Shown here: positions 1-5,948 of the stretch, one piece after another
Layout: the number at the start of each line of letters is the position of its first letter
Position numbering within the stretch: the first letter of the stretch is position 1
DNA from: Planctomycetaceae bacterium
GTDB taxonomy: Bacteria; Planctomycetota; Planctomycetia; Pirellulales; Thermoguttaceae
DNA: 6,491 nt
NCBI GenBank assembly: GCA_031266315.1
Contig: JAISBG010000611.1
Coordinates: 1-6,491 of the forward strand
Direction: 5' to 3'
Position numbers and translations under genes: made by a program
Notes under the pieces: model-generated
What the model was told of the DNA's origin: nothing
Database searches by the model: none
Seen by the model: the letters and a program-made list of their open reading frames with translations, nothing else

Positions 1-855
1 CGCCTGACCAATCAACAGGTTTTCAATACGTTTGACCACGGCGTTGTGTGGTCCTGTTGCTTCGATGTTGGATTCTTTAATCACGGAAAGAAGAGCGTGA
101 TAAACCCAAAGTTCTTCCTGAGCAAACCAGACTTCGTTTGATTTTGGAAGTTTTGCCCATGAGGATGTTACGGTTCGTGTTTCCGGGTTGGGCCAATCGA
201 CTGTTCCAACATAACGATAAATTTCTTCACCGTCCGGACCTAATGGAAGTGCGGCTTCGGTTGTTCCCATGATATTCATACTAGGCATGTCGTTTCCCGT
301 TCCCATTCCTGAATCAGAATTGAAACCCGAAGTAGAAGAAGCCGTAACAGTTGCGGTTACGTCCATTTCTTTCCAGTCTCCCTGATCATCTTTTCGTTGA
401 ACGCGCCGCCGGTCAACAAAAACTTCGAGATTAGGAAGATATTTTTCCACGAAAGTGAGATAGTGTTCACGGGCATTAATCGTCATTTCGTCCAAAAATT
501 TCAATTTCGTAACCTCTTCACTAAAATCAATACCGACATCTTCGGGCCAAAGGTTACGTTCACGTTGATCTTTTTCGAGCGTCGTCCAAGCCTGCATCAC
601 CCGAACCCGCAACTCATTACAACAGTTTTTTATATCGGTGATTGTAATTTCATTCGGATGACTTCGATCAGAACTGATTGCTTCGGTTGTTTTTTTGGTA
701 TTTTCCAGAGCGTTTTTACGATCATTAAACGCTTTGTTAATACTGCTAACTGCCGAATACGTTGTAAAAACCGGAAAAAGAAGTCCAATGGGAATACAAG
801 CCCAAAAGATATACTTCTTGACCATTTCCAATGAAAATTCCGTCTTTTTAGCCAT
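1..855 (-). CDS. Single-pass inner-membrane protein following the PilM/PilN fusion (3' end outside window)
   Basis: This frame is open from an ATG at 855 to the window edge and gives the first 285 residues; the stop lies outside. The protein starts MAKKTEFSLEMVKKY, has one hydrophobic segment at about residues 15-34 (IFWACIPIGLLFPV region), then a charged, probably helical stretch (about 36-60) and a soluble domain. A Ser/Gly/Met-rich loop lies at about 173-200. The topology (short cytoplasmic N-terminus, one membrane helix, large outer part) is that of PilN/PilO-type platform proteins, and its place after a PilM-PilN-like gene is where PilO is usually found. I see no clear PilO motif, so the role is inferred from position and topology. 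No Shine-Dalgarno sequence precedes the ATG, but the start is supported by the well-placed N-terminal membrane segment. The 120-bp gap to the upstream stop shows no terminator, so co-transcription is likely. Confidence 0.85.
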   Translation of the reverse strand, partial: MAKKTEFSLEMVKKYIFWACIPIGLLFPVFTTYSAVSSINKAFNDRKNALENTKKTTEAISSDRSHPNEITITDIKNCCNELRVRVMQAWTTLEKDQRERNLWPEDVGIDFSEEVTKLKFLDEMTINAREHYLTFVEKYLPNLEVFVDRRRVQRKDDQGDWKEMDVTATVTASSTSGFNSDSGMGTGNDMPSMNIMGTTEAALPLGPDGEEIYRYVGTVDWPNPETRTVTSSWAKLPKSNEVWFAQEELWVYHALLSVIKESNIEATGPHNAVVKRIENLLIGQA

Positions 856-975
856 TGTAGTTGAAAGTTGATAAAGGTAAAAAAATAAACCAAACCGATT
901 GAAATTGAACTTAAAATCAAAATTGAAACGATTACTGATTTGCAAACCCTAAAGCGGACTAACAATTCCGAACTA
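856..975. other. Short intergenic gap in the pilM operon
   Basis: AT-rich 120-bp spacer between the stop of the PilM/PilN fusion and the start of the next gene. There is no hairpin with a T-run and no Shine-Dalgarno sequence on the minus strand before 855. A minus-strand frame crosses the gap, but it overlaps the real downstream gene and shows no family features. Confidence 0.5.
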
Positions 976-3540
976 TCAGGTTGGCGGAACCGGAGTTTCC
1001 GAAGTTGTTGCCGGTTCGGGAGTTGTCGGAATTTCCGGCGTTGCTGTCGGCGTTGTTGCTGGTGTTGGTTCTGTCGATGTTGTTGCCGGTTCGGTAGGAG
1101 TTGTTTCTGGTTCAGCGGAAACCGGAGGAGTTGCTGCCGGTTCGGAAGTTGCCGGCGGCTCTGGTGTTTCGCCTTCCAAAACAGACGAAGAACTTGTCTG
1201 ATTTCCTTGTTTTGCCAATGCGGCTAAACGTTTTTCTTCCCGTTTTCTTTCACGAACACTTGGCGGAGTTTCGACCCAAGCGAATTGAATCACAAAATCG
1301 AACCGACGAAGTTTAATCTTATCATTTGCGTTCATTTCTTTGGCAATTTTCTTGATATAATCCGCTCCTCCGCCGCTGGTATCACTGGTAGGAGCGTCAA
1401 ACGGTTTTGTGAATGTTGTATCAATAGTCATGGAATCCCGTTCTCGTCCGCGACCTGAACCAAATCCACCGGAACTACCGCTACCTCGCCGATGTTCCAG
1501 AATTTTGGCTCGTTCCTGTTTGAAAATTTCCAAAACAACACGCGGATTCAGAATTTCCGTTTGTTGAATTTTTGGAATATCCAAAAGAGTCGGATAGGAA
1601 ATTCCAAGATCACGCATCGAAACAACTTCCCTTGCGGATTGAGGGTCTTTCATCTGTTTTTCCAATGTGGAAGGCAAAATAATTTCACTGAATTTCAAAT
1701 TTCGGAGAATTGTTTTTCTCAGATAATCACTCCCCATTACTGTACCGGCAACACCGGCATTATGATAATGATACCCGACAAGTTGTACGACCCGCGCGAT
1801 GGAACCTTCCGGTATTGCTTCTGTCGGACCGGGAATTAGTTCCAGACGTTGTGATTCGGTCAACTGAGAAAGTTTTTTAGCTGGAGTTACAGCATTGGCG
1901 GCGGCACCGTCAGCGGTTACTGTTTCTCCTGCTGATCCTGCCAATATTTCCAGAACTTCTTCATCATCGGGATAATACCGTTTATTTTCTTTGAGCGGCT
2001 GAAACCATTCCGTCAAATTATCAGTAGTTATCGCTTCAATATTGGAGATAAACACCCGATCCTGTTTTTCGAGGGCATCGACTGATTGACCGTCAATTTT
2101 TTCTTTTTCAATGGGCAAAACGATATTGGCAGCACGAAGCAGTTCGAGCCAAGTGATTCTGCCTTCGACACTGCTGGTCAGGTTTTGTCCGATTGTATCA
2201 ATTTCCTTGAACACACCAACCGCCTCAGCGGTTTCTGATTTCATTTTGGACGAAAAGGTTTGGGCGGCTTTTGCCTGTTCTTCCGCTCTTCCGTAATCGC
2301 CGATGGAAATTCCTTCAAGAGCTTTGGAGGCTCCGGCAAATTGGATAACCAAGCCGAGTAACAATGCCGAAGCCGTTGCTAGAACCCAGGGTTTTTTCTC
2401 CCGAATAATCCGGTCAATGATAATTTCTTTGGGAATCAGATTTGTCGTCAACGGAGCTTCGCCCATTTGCTGCAAAACGAGACCGTAACTAACTCCAAAC
2501 GAATACAGATTTTCCTTGAACAATGGAGCATCAATCACTTCGGAACCAATCAGCCGGTTAAATTGTGAAAGGCGTGTTACTTCGTAACCGAGATTTTGAG
2601 TCAAAAATTGGCGGAGTCCCGGCATTTTAATCGCATTGCCGATAGCGAGAATTTTGCTGAATTTAACTTTCCGGTTCAGACTTTGGTAATACTCCAGCGA
2701 GCGGTGAACTTCGCTCAACATATCGTTGAAGACAGGTTTCATTGCCTGAAACACGGCTTTAGAATCTTGGGCGGCAGCGGCATTACGTTTCAGATATTCT
2801 GCTTTGGAAAAGGTTAGTTTCAGTCCTTTGGTCAACGCTTTTGTGAACACACTGCCGCCGATTGGAATACTACGAATCCAGATAGAAAAACCGTTGGTGA
2901 TTACTACGTCGGTTGCGTCGGTTCCGATGCAAAGAATCACGAGCGAGTCCGGCGGGTTGTCCGGGTCGTAATCTTCAATATCCTGAATACTGAGTTGGTC
3001 GAATGCTGCAAAGTTATAGATTGCCAGCGGCGAACTTTGAATACAATCGACATTGATGGCGTTCGTGAGATACGGCGACAACGTTTTTTTGGCAATATCC
3101 CGTTTCATGGCGAACATTCCGACTTCCGAATCGACCGGAACAGCGGTTGTACTTCGTCCTGCCGTACCAATCGGTTGAAAACTCCAGATTACTTCGTCCA
3201 AATCAAACGGCAACCATTGTTTTGCTTCGTATTTGATAATGTCTGGAATCTTTTTAGGATCAACCGGCGGCAACTTAAGAAAACGCGAAATGGTATTCTG
3301 ACCGGAAACAGAAATAGCAACCCGATCCCCTTTTGTTTGATTTCGCGACAGAAATGTTTTAATTGTTTCTGCGAGGATTTCTGCCGGTTCTGAGCCCGGT
3401 TGCGATAATATTTTTGAATGTTCGATAAAATCAAAAGCGACTGCTTCGATTTTTCCCGGTTCGTCGGCGATTTGACAGCGAAGTGCTTTCAGCGACGAGT
3501 TACCAATATCAATTCCCCAAACAGCTTTCTTCTTAGCCAT
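976..3540 (-). CDS. pilM: PilM-type actin-like ATPase fused to a PilN-like membrane domain (type IV pilus / type II secretion platform)
   Basis: Residues 1-360 form an actin-fold PilM domain. Visible are the phosphate-1 motif WGIDIGNSSLKAL (8-20), a phosphate-2 region LCIGTDATDVVI (203-214) and an adenosine motif AIGNAIKMPGL (299-309). PilM is a cytoplasmic nucleotide-binding protein that links the pilus motor to PilN/PilO. Standalone PilM is about 350 residues; this one is 854. Right after the PilM domain comes TNLIPKEI (366-373), resembling the PilN N-terminal NLLP peptide that binds PilM, then a membrane helix at about 385-402 and a large probably periplasmic part. A Gly/Ser/Arg-rich linker lies at 686-699, a further folded segment at about 725-775, and a Pro/Thr/Glu-rich tail at 783-854. 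The normal phosphate-2 Asp appears to be Cys204. The ATG at 3540 gives the expected PilM N-terminus directly. Upstream there is no good Shine-Dalgarno sequence. First gene of a probable operon with the membrane protein at 1-855. Confidence 0.88.
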   Translation of the reverse strand: MAKKKAVWGIDIGNSSLKALRCQIADEPGKIEAVAFDFIEHSKILSQPGSEPAEILAETIKTFLSRNQTKGDRVAISVSGQNTISRFLKLPPVDPKKIPDIIKYEAKQWLPFDLDEVIWSFQPIGTAGRSTTAVPVDSEVGMFAMKRDIAKKTLSPYLTNAINVDCIQSSPLAIYNFAAFDQLSIQDIEDYDPDNPPDSLVILCIGTDATDVVITNGFSIWIRSIPIGGSVFTKALTKGLKLTFSKAEYLKRNAAAAQDSKAVFQAMKPVFNDMLSEVHRSLEYYQSLNRKVKFSKILAIGNAIKMPGLRQFLTQNLGYEVTRLSQFNRLIGSEVIDAPLFKENLYSFGVSYGLVLQQMGEAPLTTNLIPKEIIIDRIIREKKPWVLATASALLLGLVIQFAGASKALEGISIGDYGRAEEQAKAAQTFSSKMKSETAEAVGVFKEIDTIGQNLTSSVEGRITWLELLRAANIVLPIEKEKIDGQSVDALEKQDRVFISNIEAITTDNLTEWFQPLKENKRYYPDDEEVLEILAGSAGETVTADGAAANAVTPAKKLSQLTESQRLELIPGPTEAIPEGSIARVVQLVGYHYHNAGVAGTVMGSDYLRKTILRNLKFSEIILPSTLEKQMKDPQSAREVVSMRDLGISYPTLLDIPKIQQTEILNPRVVLEIFKQERAKILEHRRGSGSSGGFGSGRGRERDSMTIDTTFTKPFDAPTSDTSGGGADYIKKIAKEMNANDKIKLRRFDFVIQFAWVETPPSVRERKREEKRLAALAKQGNQTSSSSVLEGETPEPPATSEPAATPPVSAEPETTPTEPATTSTEPTPATTPTATPEIPTTPEPATTSETPVPPT
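979..1194 (-). repeat. Low-complexity Pro/Thr/Glu tail with repeated DNA in the PilM/PilN fusion
   Basis: The last 72 residues of the fusion protein are built almost only of Pro, Thr, Glu, Ala and Ser (EPAT/PEPATT-like units). At DNA level a 16-bp unit, gttgttgccggttcgg, occurs exactly at 1004-1019 and 1079-1094 and with one change at 1130-1145. The tail is probably an unstructured extracytoplasmic spacer and likely varies in length between strains; both are inferences. Confidence 0.75.
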
Positions 3541-3750
3541 AATATTCCAATTACCATTTTTAGTGATGTTACCGAAACAGAGTAGGAACCCAATTTACCA
3601 TGTCGAAGACAGTTTTAATTTTCGGCAAACAAATACGGTAACACCCAACAAAAAAAACGGTTTACCGATGATTTCAATGAAGCCGAAAATTACTATCTCT
3701 ATCGACCGGATAAATCATATCTTTTTTTTAGAAAAAAATCAACCGGCAAT

Positions 3751-3774
3751 CTCTGTAAGATTGCAAGTTTTTCC
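3751..3774 (+). repeat. 24-bp direct repeat, copy 1
   Basis: Matches 22 of 24 bases with positions 3953-3976. The core gattgcaagtttttcc (3759-3774) is identical in both copies. The copies are 202 bp apart and bracket the inverted repeat at 3811-3886. Confidence 0.75.
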
Positions 3775-3810
3775 AAAGATTACAGGAATAAATCCTACCG
3801 CCTCATTTTC

Positions 3811-3886
3811 TTGAACACGAAACACAAAAAAAACACGAAAAAGAATAAGAACCCCATTTCGTGTTTTTCGTGTCTTCCGTGTTCAA
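3811..3886. repeat. 30-bp imperfect inverted repeat (CACGAAA-type) with 16-base loop
   Basis: The left arm (3811-3840) and the reverse complement of the right arm (3857-3886) agree at 26 of 30 positions, both starting TTGAACACG and ending AACACGAAA. Each arm contains internal CACGAAA-like units, so the sequence is both an inverted repeat and internally periodic. From memory, similar 'TTCGTGTTTTTCGTG' strings occur as dispersed intergenic repeats in several environmental bacteria; I cannot check this here. No T-run follows on either strand, so it is not a standard terminator. Confidence 0.75.
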
Positions 3887-3952
3887 AATGACCCCAACCG
3901 AGAAGTAATGAGGTTGCAAAAACTTAATTTCGATCATTCAAAAAGTACCGAA

Positions 3953-3976
3953 CTCAGTATGATTGCAAGTTTTTCC
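3953..3976 (+). repeat. 24-bp direct repeat, copy 2
   Basis: Second copy of the 24-bp repeat (ctcagtat followed by the identical 16-bp core at 3961-3976). It lies just upstream of the possible promoter and hairpin chain on the plus strand, so it may be a remnant of a duplication or a shared protein-binding site. Neither role can be decided from this window. Confidence 0.75.
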
Positions 3977-4004
3977 GTAGCCGTTCACGAAAAATCAAGG
4001 TGAA

Positions 4005-4010
4005 GATAAT
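4005..4010 (+). promoter_or_regulatory. Possible -10 box upstream of the hairpin chain
   Basis: GATAAT matches the sigma-70 -10 consensus at five of six bases. A weak -35 (GTTCAC, 3983-3988) lies 16 bases upstream. Transcription would start about 20 bases before the first hairpin at 4030. The -35 is poor and planctomycete promoters are not well characterised, so this is tentative. Confidence 0.25.
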
Positions 4011-4029
4011 GTTATTACTTACGATTCCT

Positions 4030-4204
4030 AAGTCCGTAGGACTTGAATACGGGGTATTGAGTTCACAGGCAATCATCAGGTGGGCGACCTTTCGCTGAAA
4101 GGTCGCGTCGGCGTACTCGCCGACAGTGAATCAGATTAATGACGGCAAAATGAAGACTCAACCGGCGCGACCGCCCAGCGGGCTTTTTGATAAATAACCC
4201 ACCT
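4030..4204 (+). ncRNA. Candidate structured RNA: chain of five perfect hairpins with a closing stem
   Basis: Perfect stems follow in sequence: AAGTCC/GGACTT (4030-4044), AATAC/GTATT (4046-4058), GCGACCTTTC/GAAAGGTCGC with a 3-base loop (4084-4106), GTCGGCG/CGCCGAC with a 4-base loop (4107-4124, directly abutting the previous one), and GCCC/GGGC followed by TTTTT (4173-4188). In addition AGGTGGG (4078-4084) can pair with CCCACCT (4198-4204), enclosing the last three hairpins. No protein-coding reading is convincing; a 29-codon frame from 4009 runs through the first hairpins but has no ribosome site. It may be a small RNA, a cis element, or a REP-like DNA repeat. The T-run favours the plus strand. 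Confidence 0.35.
4173..4188 (+). terminator. Short hairpin plus T5, possible intrinsic terminator
   Basis: GCCC-AGC-GGGC (4173-4183) is followed at once by TTTTT (4184-4188). The stem is only four GC pairs, so it is a weak candidate. It would end a plus-strand transcript of the hairpin chain. Confidence 0.35.
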
Positions 4205-4305
4205 TTTTTCGCGTTTAAAACGAACTTTTCAATGCTTGGATACCTACTCCGATAGAATCAGGAGAATCCTATTTGAACTGAATATTTAGCCCCTTGCGTA
4301 ACATG

Positions 4306-4388
4306 AGTTAATAGTGAATAGTTGGGGGCGCAAGCGGATTCAATACGTTTCGGTAAATTATACGCTTGCGAACTATTCACTATTAACT
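4306..4388. repeat. Long inverted repeat (18 bp perfect + 8 bp perfect), 11 bp past the DUF1559 stop
   Basis: The outer arms AGTTAATAGTGAATAGTT (4306-4323) and 4371-4388 are perfect reverse complements. Inside them CGCAAGCG (4329-4336) pairs with CGCTTGCG (4363-4370), with a GGGGG bulge on the left only and a 26-base loop. The whole 83-bp unit resembles a palindromic mobile repeat (MITE/REP-like), but the flanking bases show no target-site duplication. It begins 11 bp beyond the minus-strand DUF1559 stop, so it could protect or end that transcript; there is no T-run on the minus strand, so it is not a canonical terminator. Confidence 0.8.
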
Positions 4389-4399
4389 ATTCGCTAAAT

Positions 4400-5413
4400 T
4401 CACGGCGCAACGGATTCACTGCCGGAGATTGAACCCATTGCTCCCCAAACTCCAAATTCACTGGGACCGCTTGTAACTTGTTTCGGTGTGGTGATTCCAG
4501 TTGAGACGCAATTAATTGTATCAGGAATAAACCGGACAGAACCATCAAACAAAGCAGCATTTACACCTCCCGAATGTCGGCTGGCTACAGAATAAACGCC
4601 CCATTCAGCACGATTTCCATTGGAACAGTTGGCAGTATTCGGCGGTAATACGGTACAAAAAGCCGTGAAATTGAGATAACTATCAAACGCCCAACAACCG
4701 CGTTTGGCTTCATAAGTATCAGGCGTAGTTGAGCCGTCTCCAAAAGTGTACGTTGATTTGTAAAATTTTATGTTACTGGAATCAAGATAATCAAGGCATT
4801 GACGCGGGTCAGTGTCTAATGACGAGACTCCATTCATTGCCGAGAGACCGGCTTCCCGATTATCGCCGTTGTTGGATACTTTCGTTTCACTGGCGGCAAT
4901 TGTATTGCTCGTTCCGTCTGCGATGGCAGCCAGATTTTTCCACCCGTTTCTTACGAAAGCAGATCGCCCGCCAATACCACTATTCAGACCCATGTCACGA
5001 TTATTGTTGATGGCATCTCCTAGTGAATAAACAATACTTGTACGTGTCATCTCTGTGCCCGGCACTTTAGAATTAATGTCTGAAGGGCAACTAATTGTTG
5101 GGATTGTTCCTCGAATCGGCGGTTGACCGTCCAATGGGTCCCAAGCTCCTGCACTTGGTTTAACAAAAGTTAGAATACTCTCGTAACGTGCTTGCTGTTC
5201 CATGAATGGAAGTAAAAACGTTACCGGTGCCCACGTATCAGTTGATTGAAGTGTACCTGCAGAATCTTTGTTGATAACACGTCCGCCTAATGCCGGAAAG
5301 GCATCACGGTTGGTGTCATGGTAGTTGTGTAACGCAATAACGTACTGCTTGAAGTTGTTGGTACATTGGGAACGTCTTGCCGCCTCACGCCCTTCACGTT
5401 TGCCGATAAATTG
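4400..5413 (-). pseudogene. DUF1559 prepilin-like protein, 5'-truncated (signal and N-terminal helix missing)
   Basis: The frame is open from a stop at 5414-5416 down to 4400, 337 codons. Homology to the planctomycete DUF1559 family starts at REAARRSQCTNNFKQ (from 5389), continues through ALHNYHDTNRDAFP, TFLLPFMEQQ, DGTSNTI (about 4898-4915), and ends with the family's C-terminal H-X9-DG box RHSGGVNAALFDG (His and Asp-Gly codons at 4574-4576 and 4541-4546). Intact members are about 300-400 residues and begin with a type IV prepilin signal (FTLVELLVVIAIIG-like) placed just before the REAARR segment. Here that part is replaced by QFIGKREG preceded by a TAG, and none of the three frames upstream encodes the missing signal. 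The only in-frame ATG (5203) is deep in the domain and has no Shine-Dalgarno sequence. Intact copies would be exported pilin-like proteins; this copy is probably dead. Confidence 0.8.
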
Positions 5414-5466
5414 CTATAGTTTGCAATGTGAGAAAAATGCTACTGGGTGAATAACTTAGTAAAAAA

Positions 5467-5484
5467 TTTGTACGTTAATACAAA
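5467..5484. promoter_or_regulatory. Palindrome TTTGTA-N6-TACAAA, possible operator
   Basis: Perfect 6-bp half-sites with a 6-base spacer, about 90 bp upstream of the first gene of the plus-strand cluster. The dyad is of the size typical for dimeric helix-turn-helix repressors. No regulator is encoded in the window, so function is a guess. Confidence 0.3.
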
Positions 5485-5559
5485 AAATAAGCCGCAAACA
5501 TTCTACTTTGCTTTTGCATTTTTCACCGGGTAGATTGTTTGTTGGCTTTTTTATGTTAC

Positions 5560-5565
5560 GAGGTG
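5560..5565 (+). promoter_or_regulatory. Ribosome binding site (GAGGTG) that fixes the start at 5571
   Basis: GAGGTG lies five bases before the ATG at 5571. This favours 5571 over the upstream in-frame TTG (5508) and ATG (5553), neither of which has a ribosome site. The same arrangement, GAGGTG-NAACA-ATG, precedes the second gene at 5934-5947. Confidence 0.6.
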
Positions 5566-5570
5566 AAACA

Positions 5571-5948
5571 ATGCAATATAAAGTTACAGAACGTGAAGGG
5601 TTGTATTTGAAACAGATACGTTGTTACGAAACAGCATTGTCGGAGCTATCGGTATTAGTAACAGTAGTAGCTGAGAGTTACGATTCTTTTCACGGAGATG
5701 ATGAAAACATTCTTTTTCGTGAACGCATTGGAGAGTTAAGTGAATTAACAAGTTATTTCCTTAACGATTGTTTTCATGAACGAATTGAGTATGGCGTATT
5801 GGAGTTGTTGCTTAAATCTCAAAAGCGCATGCAAGAGTATGAGTTGTCCACTGGCATTCTTGGAGATAGTGATGTTACTTCGAGAGTATTTGATTTTCGA
5901 GAGATAATGAAAAAATTGCGAGAGGAAAGATATGAGGTGCAACAATGA
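5571..5948 (+). CDS. Hypothetical protein, 125 aa, first gene of the small-gene cluster
   Basis: I do not recognise this protein. It is acidic and probably mostly helical, with no signal peptide, membrane segment or metal-binding cluster. Residues 19-27 read YETALSELS and residues 51-63 ERIGELSELTSYF; both motifs recur in the next gene at nearly the same positions (YERAIAELS 16-24, E-I-x-E-L-x-x-W-Y 55-63), so the two are probably diverged duplicates. The start at ATG 5571 is supported by GAGGTG five bases upstream. The stop overlaps the next start in an ATGA (5945-5948), so translation is probably coupled. The dense packing and small size resemble accessory genes of phages or integrative elements, but nothing here names the function. 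Confidence 0.72.
   Translation: MQYKVTEREGLYLKQIRCYETALSELSVLVTVVAESYDSFHGDDENILFRERIGELSELTSYFLNDCFHERIEYGVLELLLKSQKRMQEYELSTGILGDSDVTSRVFDFREIMKKLREERYEVQQ
5934..5939 (+). promoter_or_regulatory. Ribosome binding site (GAGGTG) of the second cluster gene
   Basis: GAGGTG with a five-base spacer (caaca) to the ATG at 5945. It lies inside the end of the upstream gene and repeats the leader of the first gene almost exactly (aaaca versus caaca spacer). Confidence 0.6.

Larger units (their letters stand above)
3541..4399. other. Gene-free, repeat- and hairpin-rich intergenic region
   Basis: This 859-bp stretch separates two minus-strand genes. No frame in it has a convincing start, ribosome site or recognisable protein. 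It should contain the minus-strand promoter of the pilM operon close to 3541, but I cannot pick out clear -35/-10 boxes. It holds four separate structured elements, listed individually: a direct repeat pair (3751-3774 and 3953-3976), a long inverted repeat (3811-3886), a chain of short hairpins (4030-4204), and a second long inverted repeat (4306-4388). This density is far above that of the other gaps in the window. Confidence 0.7.
5414..5570 (+). other. Leader region of the right-hand gene cluster
   Basis: AT-rich 157-bp gap between the broken DUF1559 gene and the plus-strand cluster. It must hold the cluster's promoter unless that lies further left inside the pseudogene. I see no convincing -35/-10 pair. 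It contains a short palindrome (5467-5484) and a 10-of-12 inverted repeat (5440-5451 with 5522-5533) centred close to it. Confidence 0.45.

Noticed and set aside
630..965. Minus-strand 111-codon frame crossing the gap between pilM and the next gene
   Set aside because: It overlaps the membrane-protein gene in another frame; that gene has the better start, topology and open length to the window edge.
940..1227. Cys/Arg-rich 95-codon plus-strand frame
   Set aside because: It is the antisense image of the Pro/Thr/Glu-rich tail of the PilM/PilN fusion; its composition is a by-product of that repeat.
3563..3814. Plus-strand 83-codon frame beside the pilM start
   Set aside because: No ribosome site and no family resemblance; it covers the likely pilM promoter and one copy of the 24-bp repeat.
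3751..3976. CRISPR array
   Set aside because: Only two repeat copies, 202 bp apart, with no regular spacers and no cas genes.
4306..4388. Canonical intrinsic terminator of the DUF1559 gene
   Set aside because: The stem is long but no T-run follows on the minus strand (CATGTTACGC comes next).
4400..5203. DUF1559 as an intact 267-residue gene from the ATG at 5203
   Set aside because: Clear family homology continues 62 codons upstream of that ATG, and no Shine-Dalgarno sequence precedes it; the methionine is internal.
5508..5570. Longer version of the first cluster gene starting at a TTG (5508) or the ATG at 5553
   Set aside because: No ribosome site precedes either codon, while GAGGTG sits five bases before the ATG at 5571.
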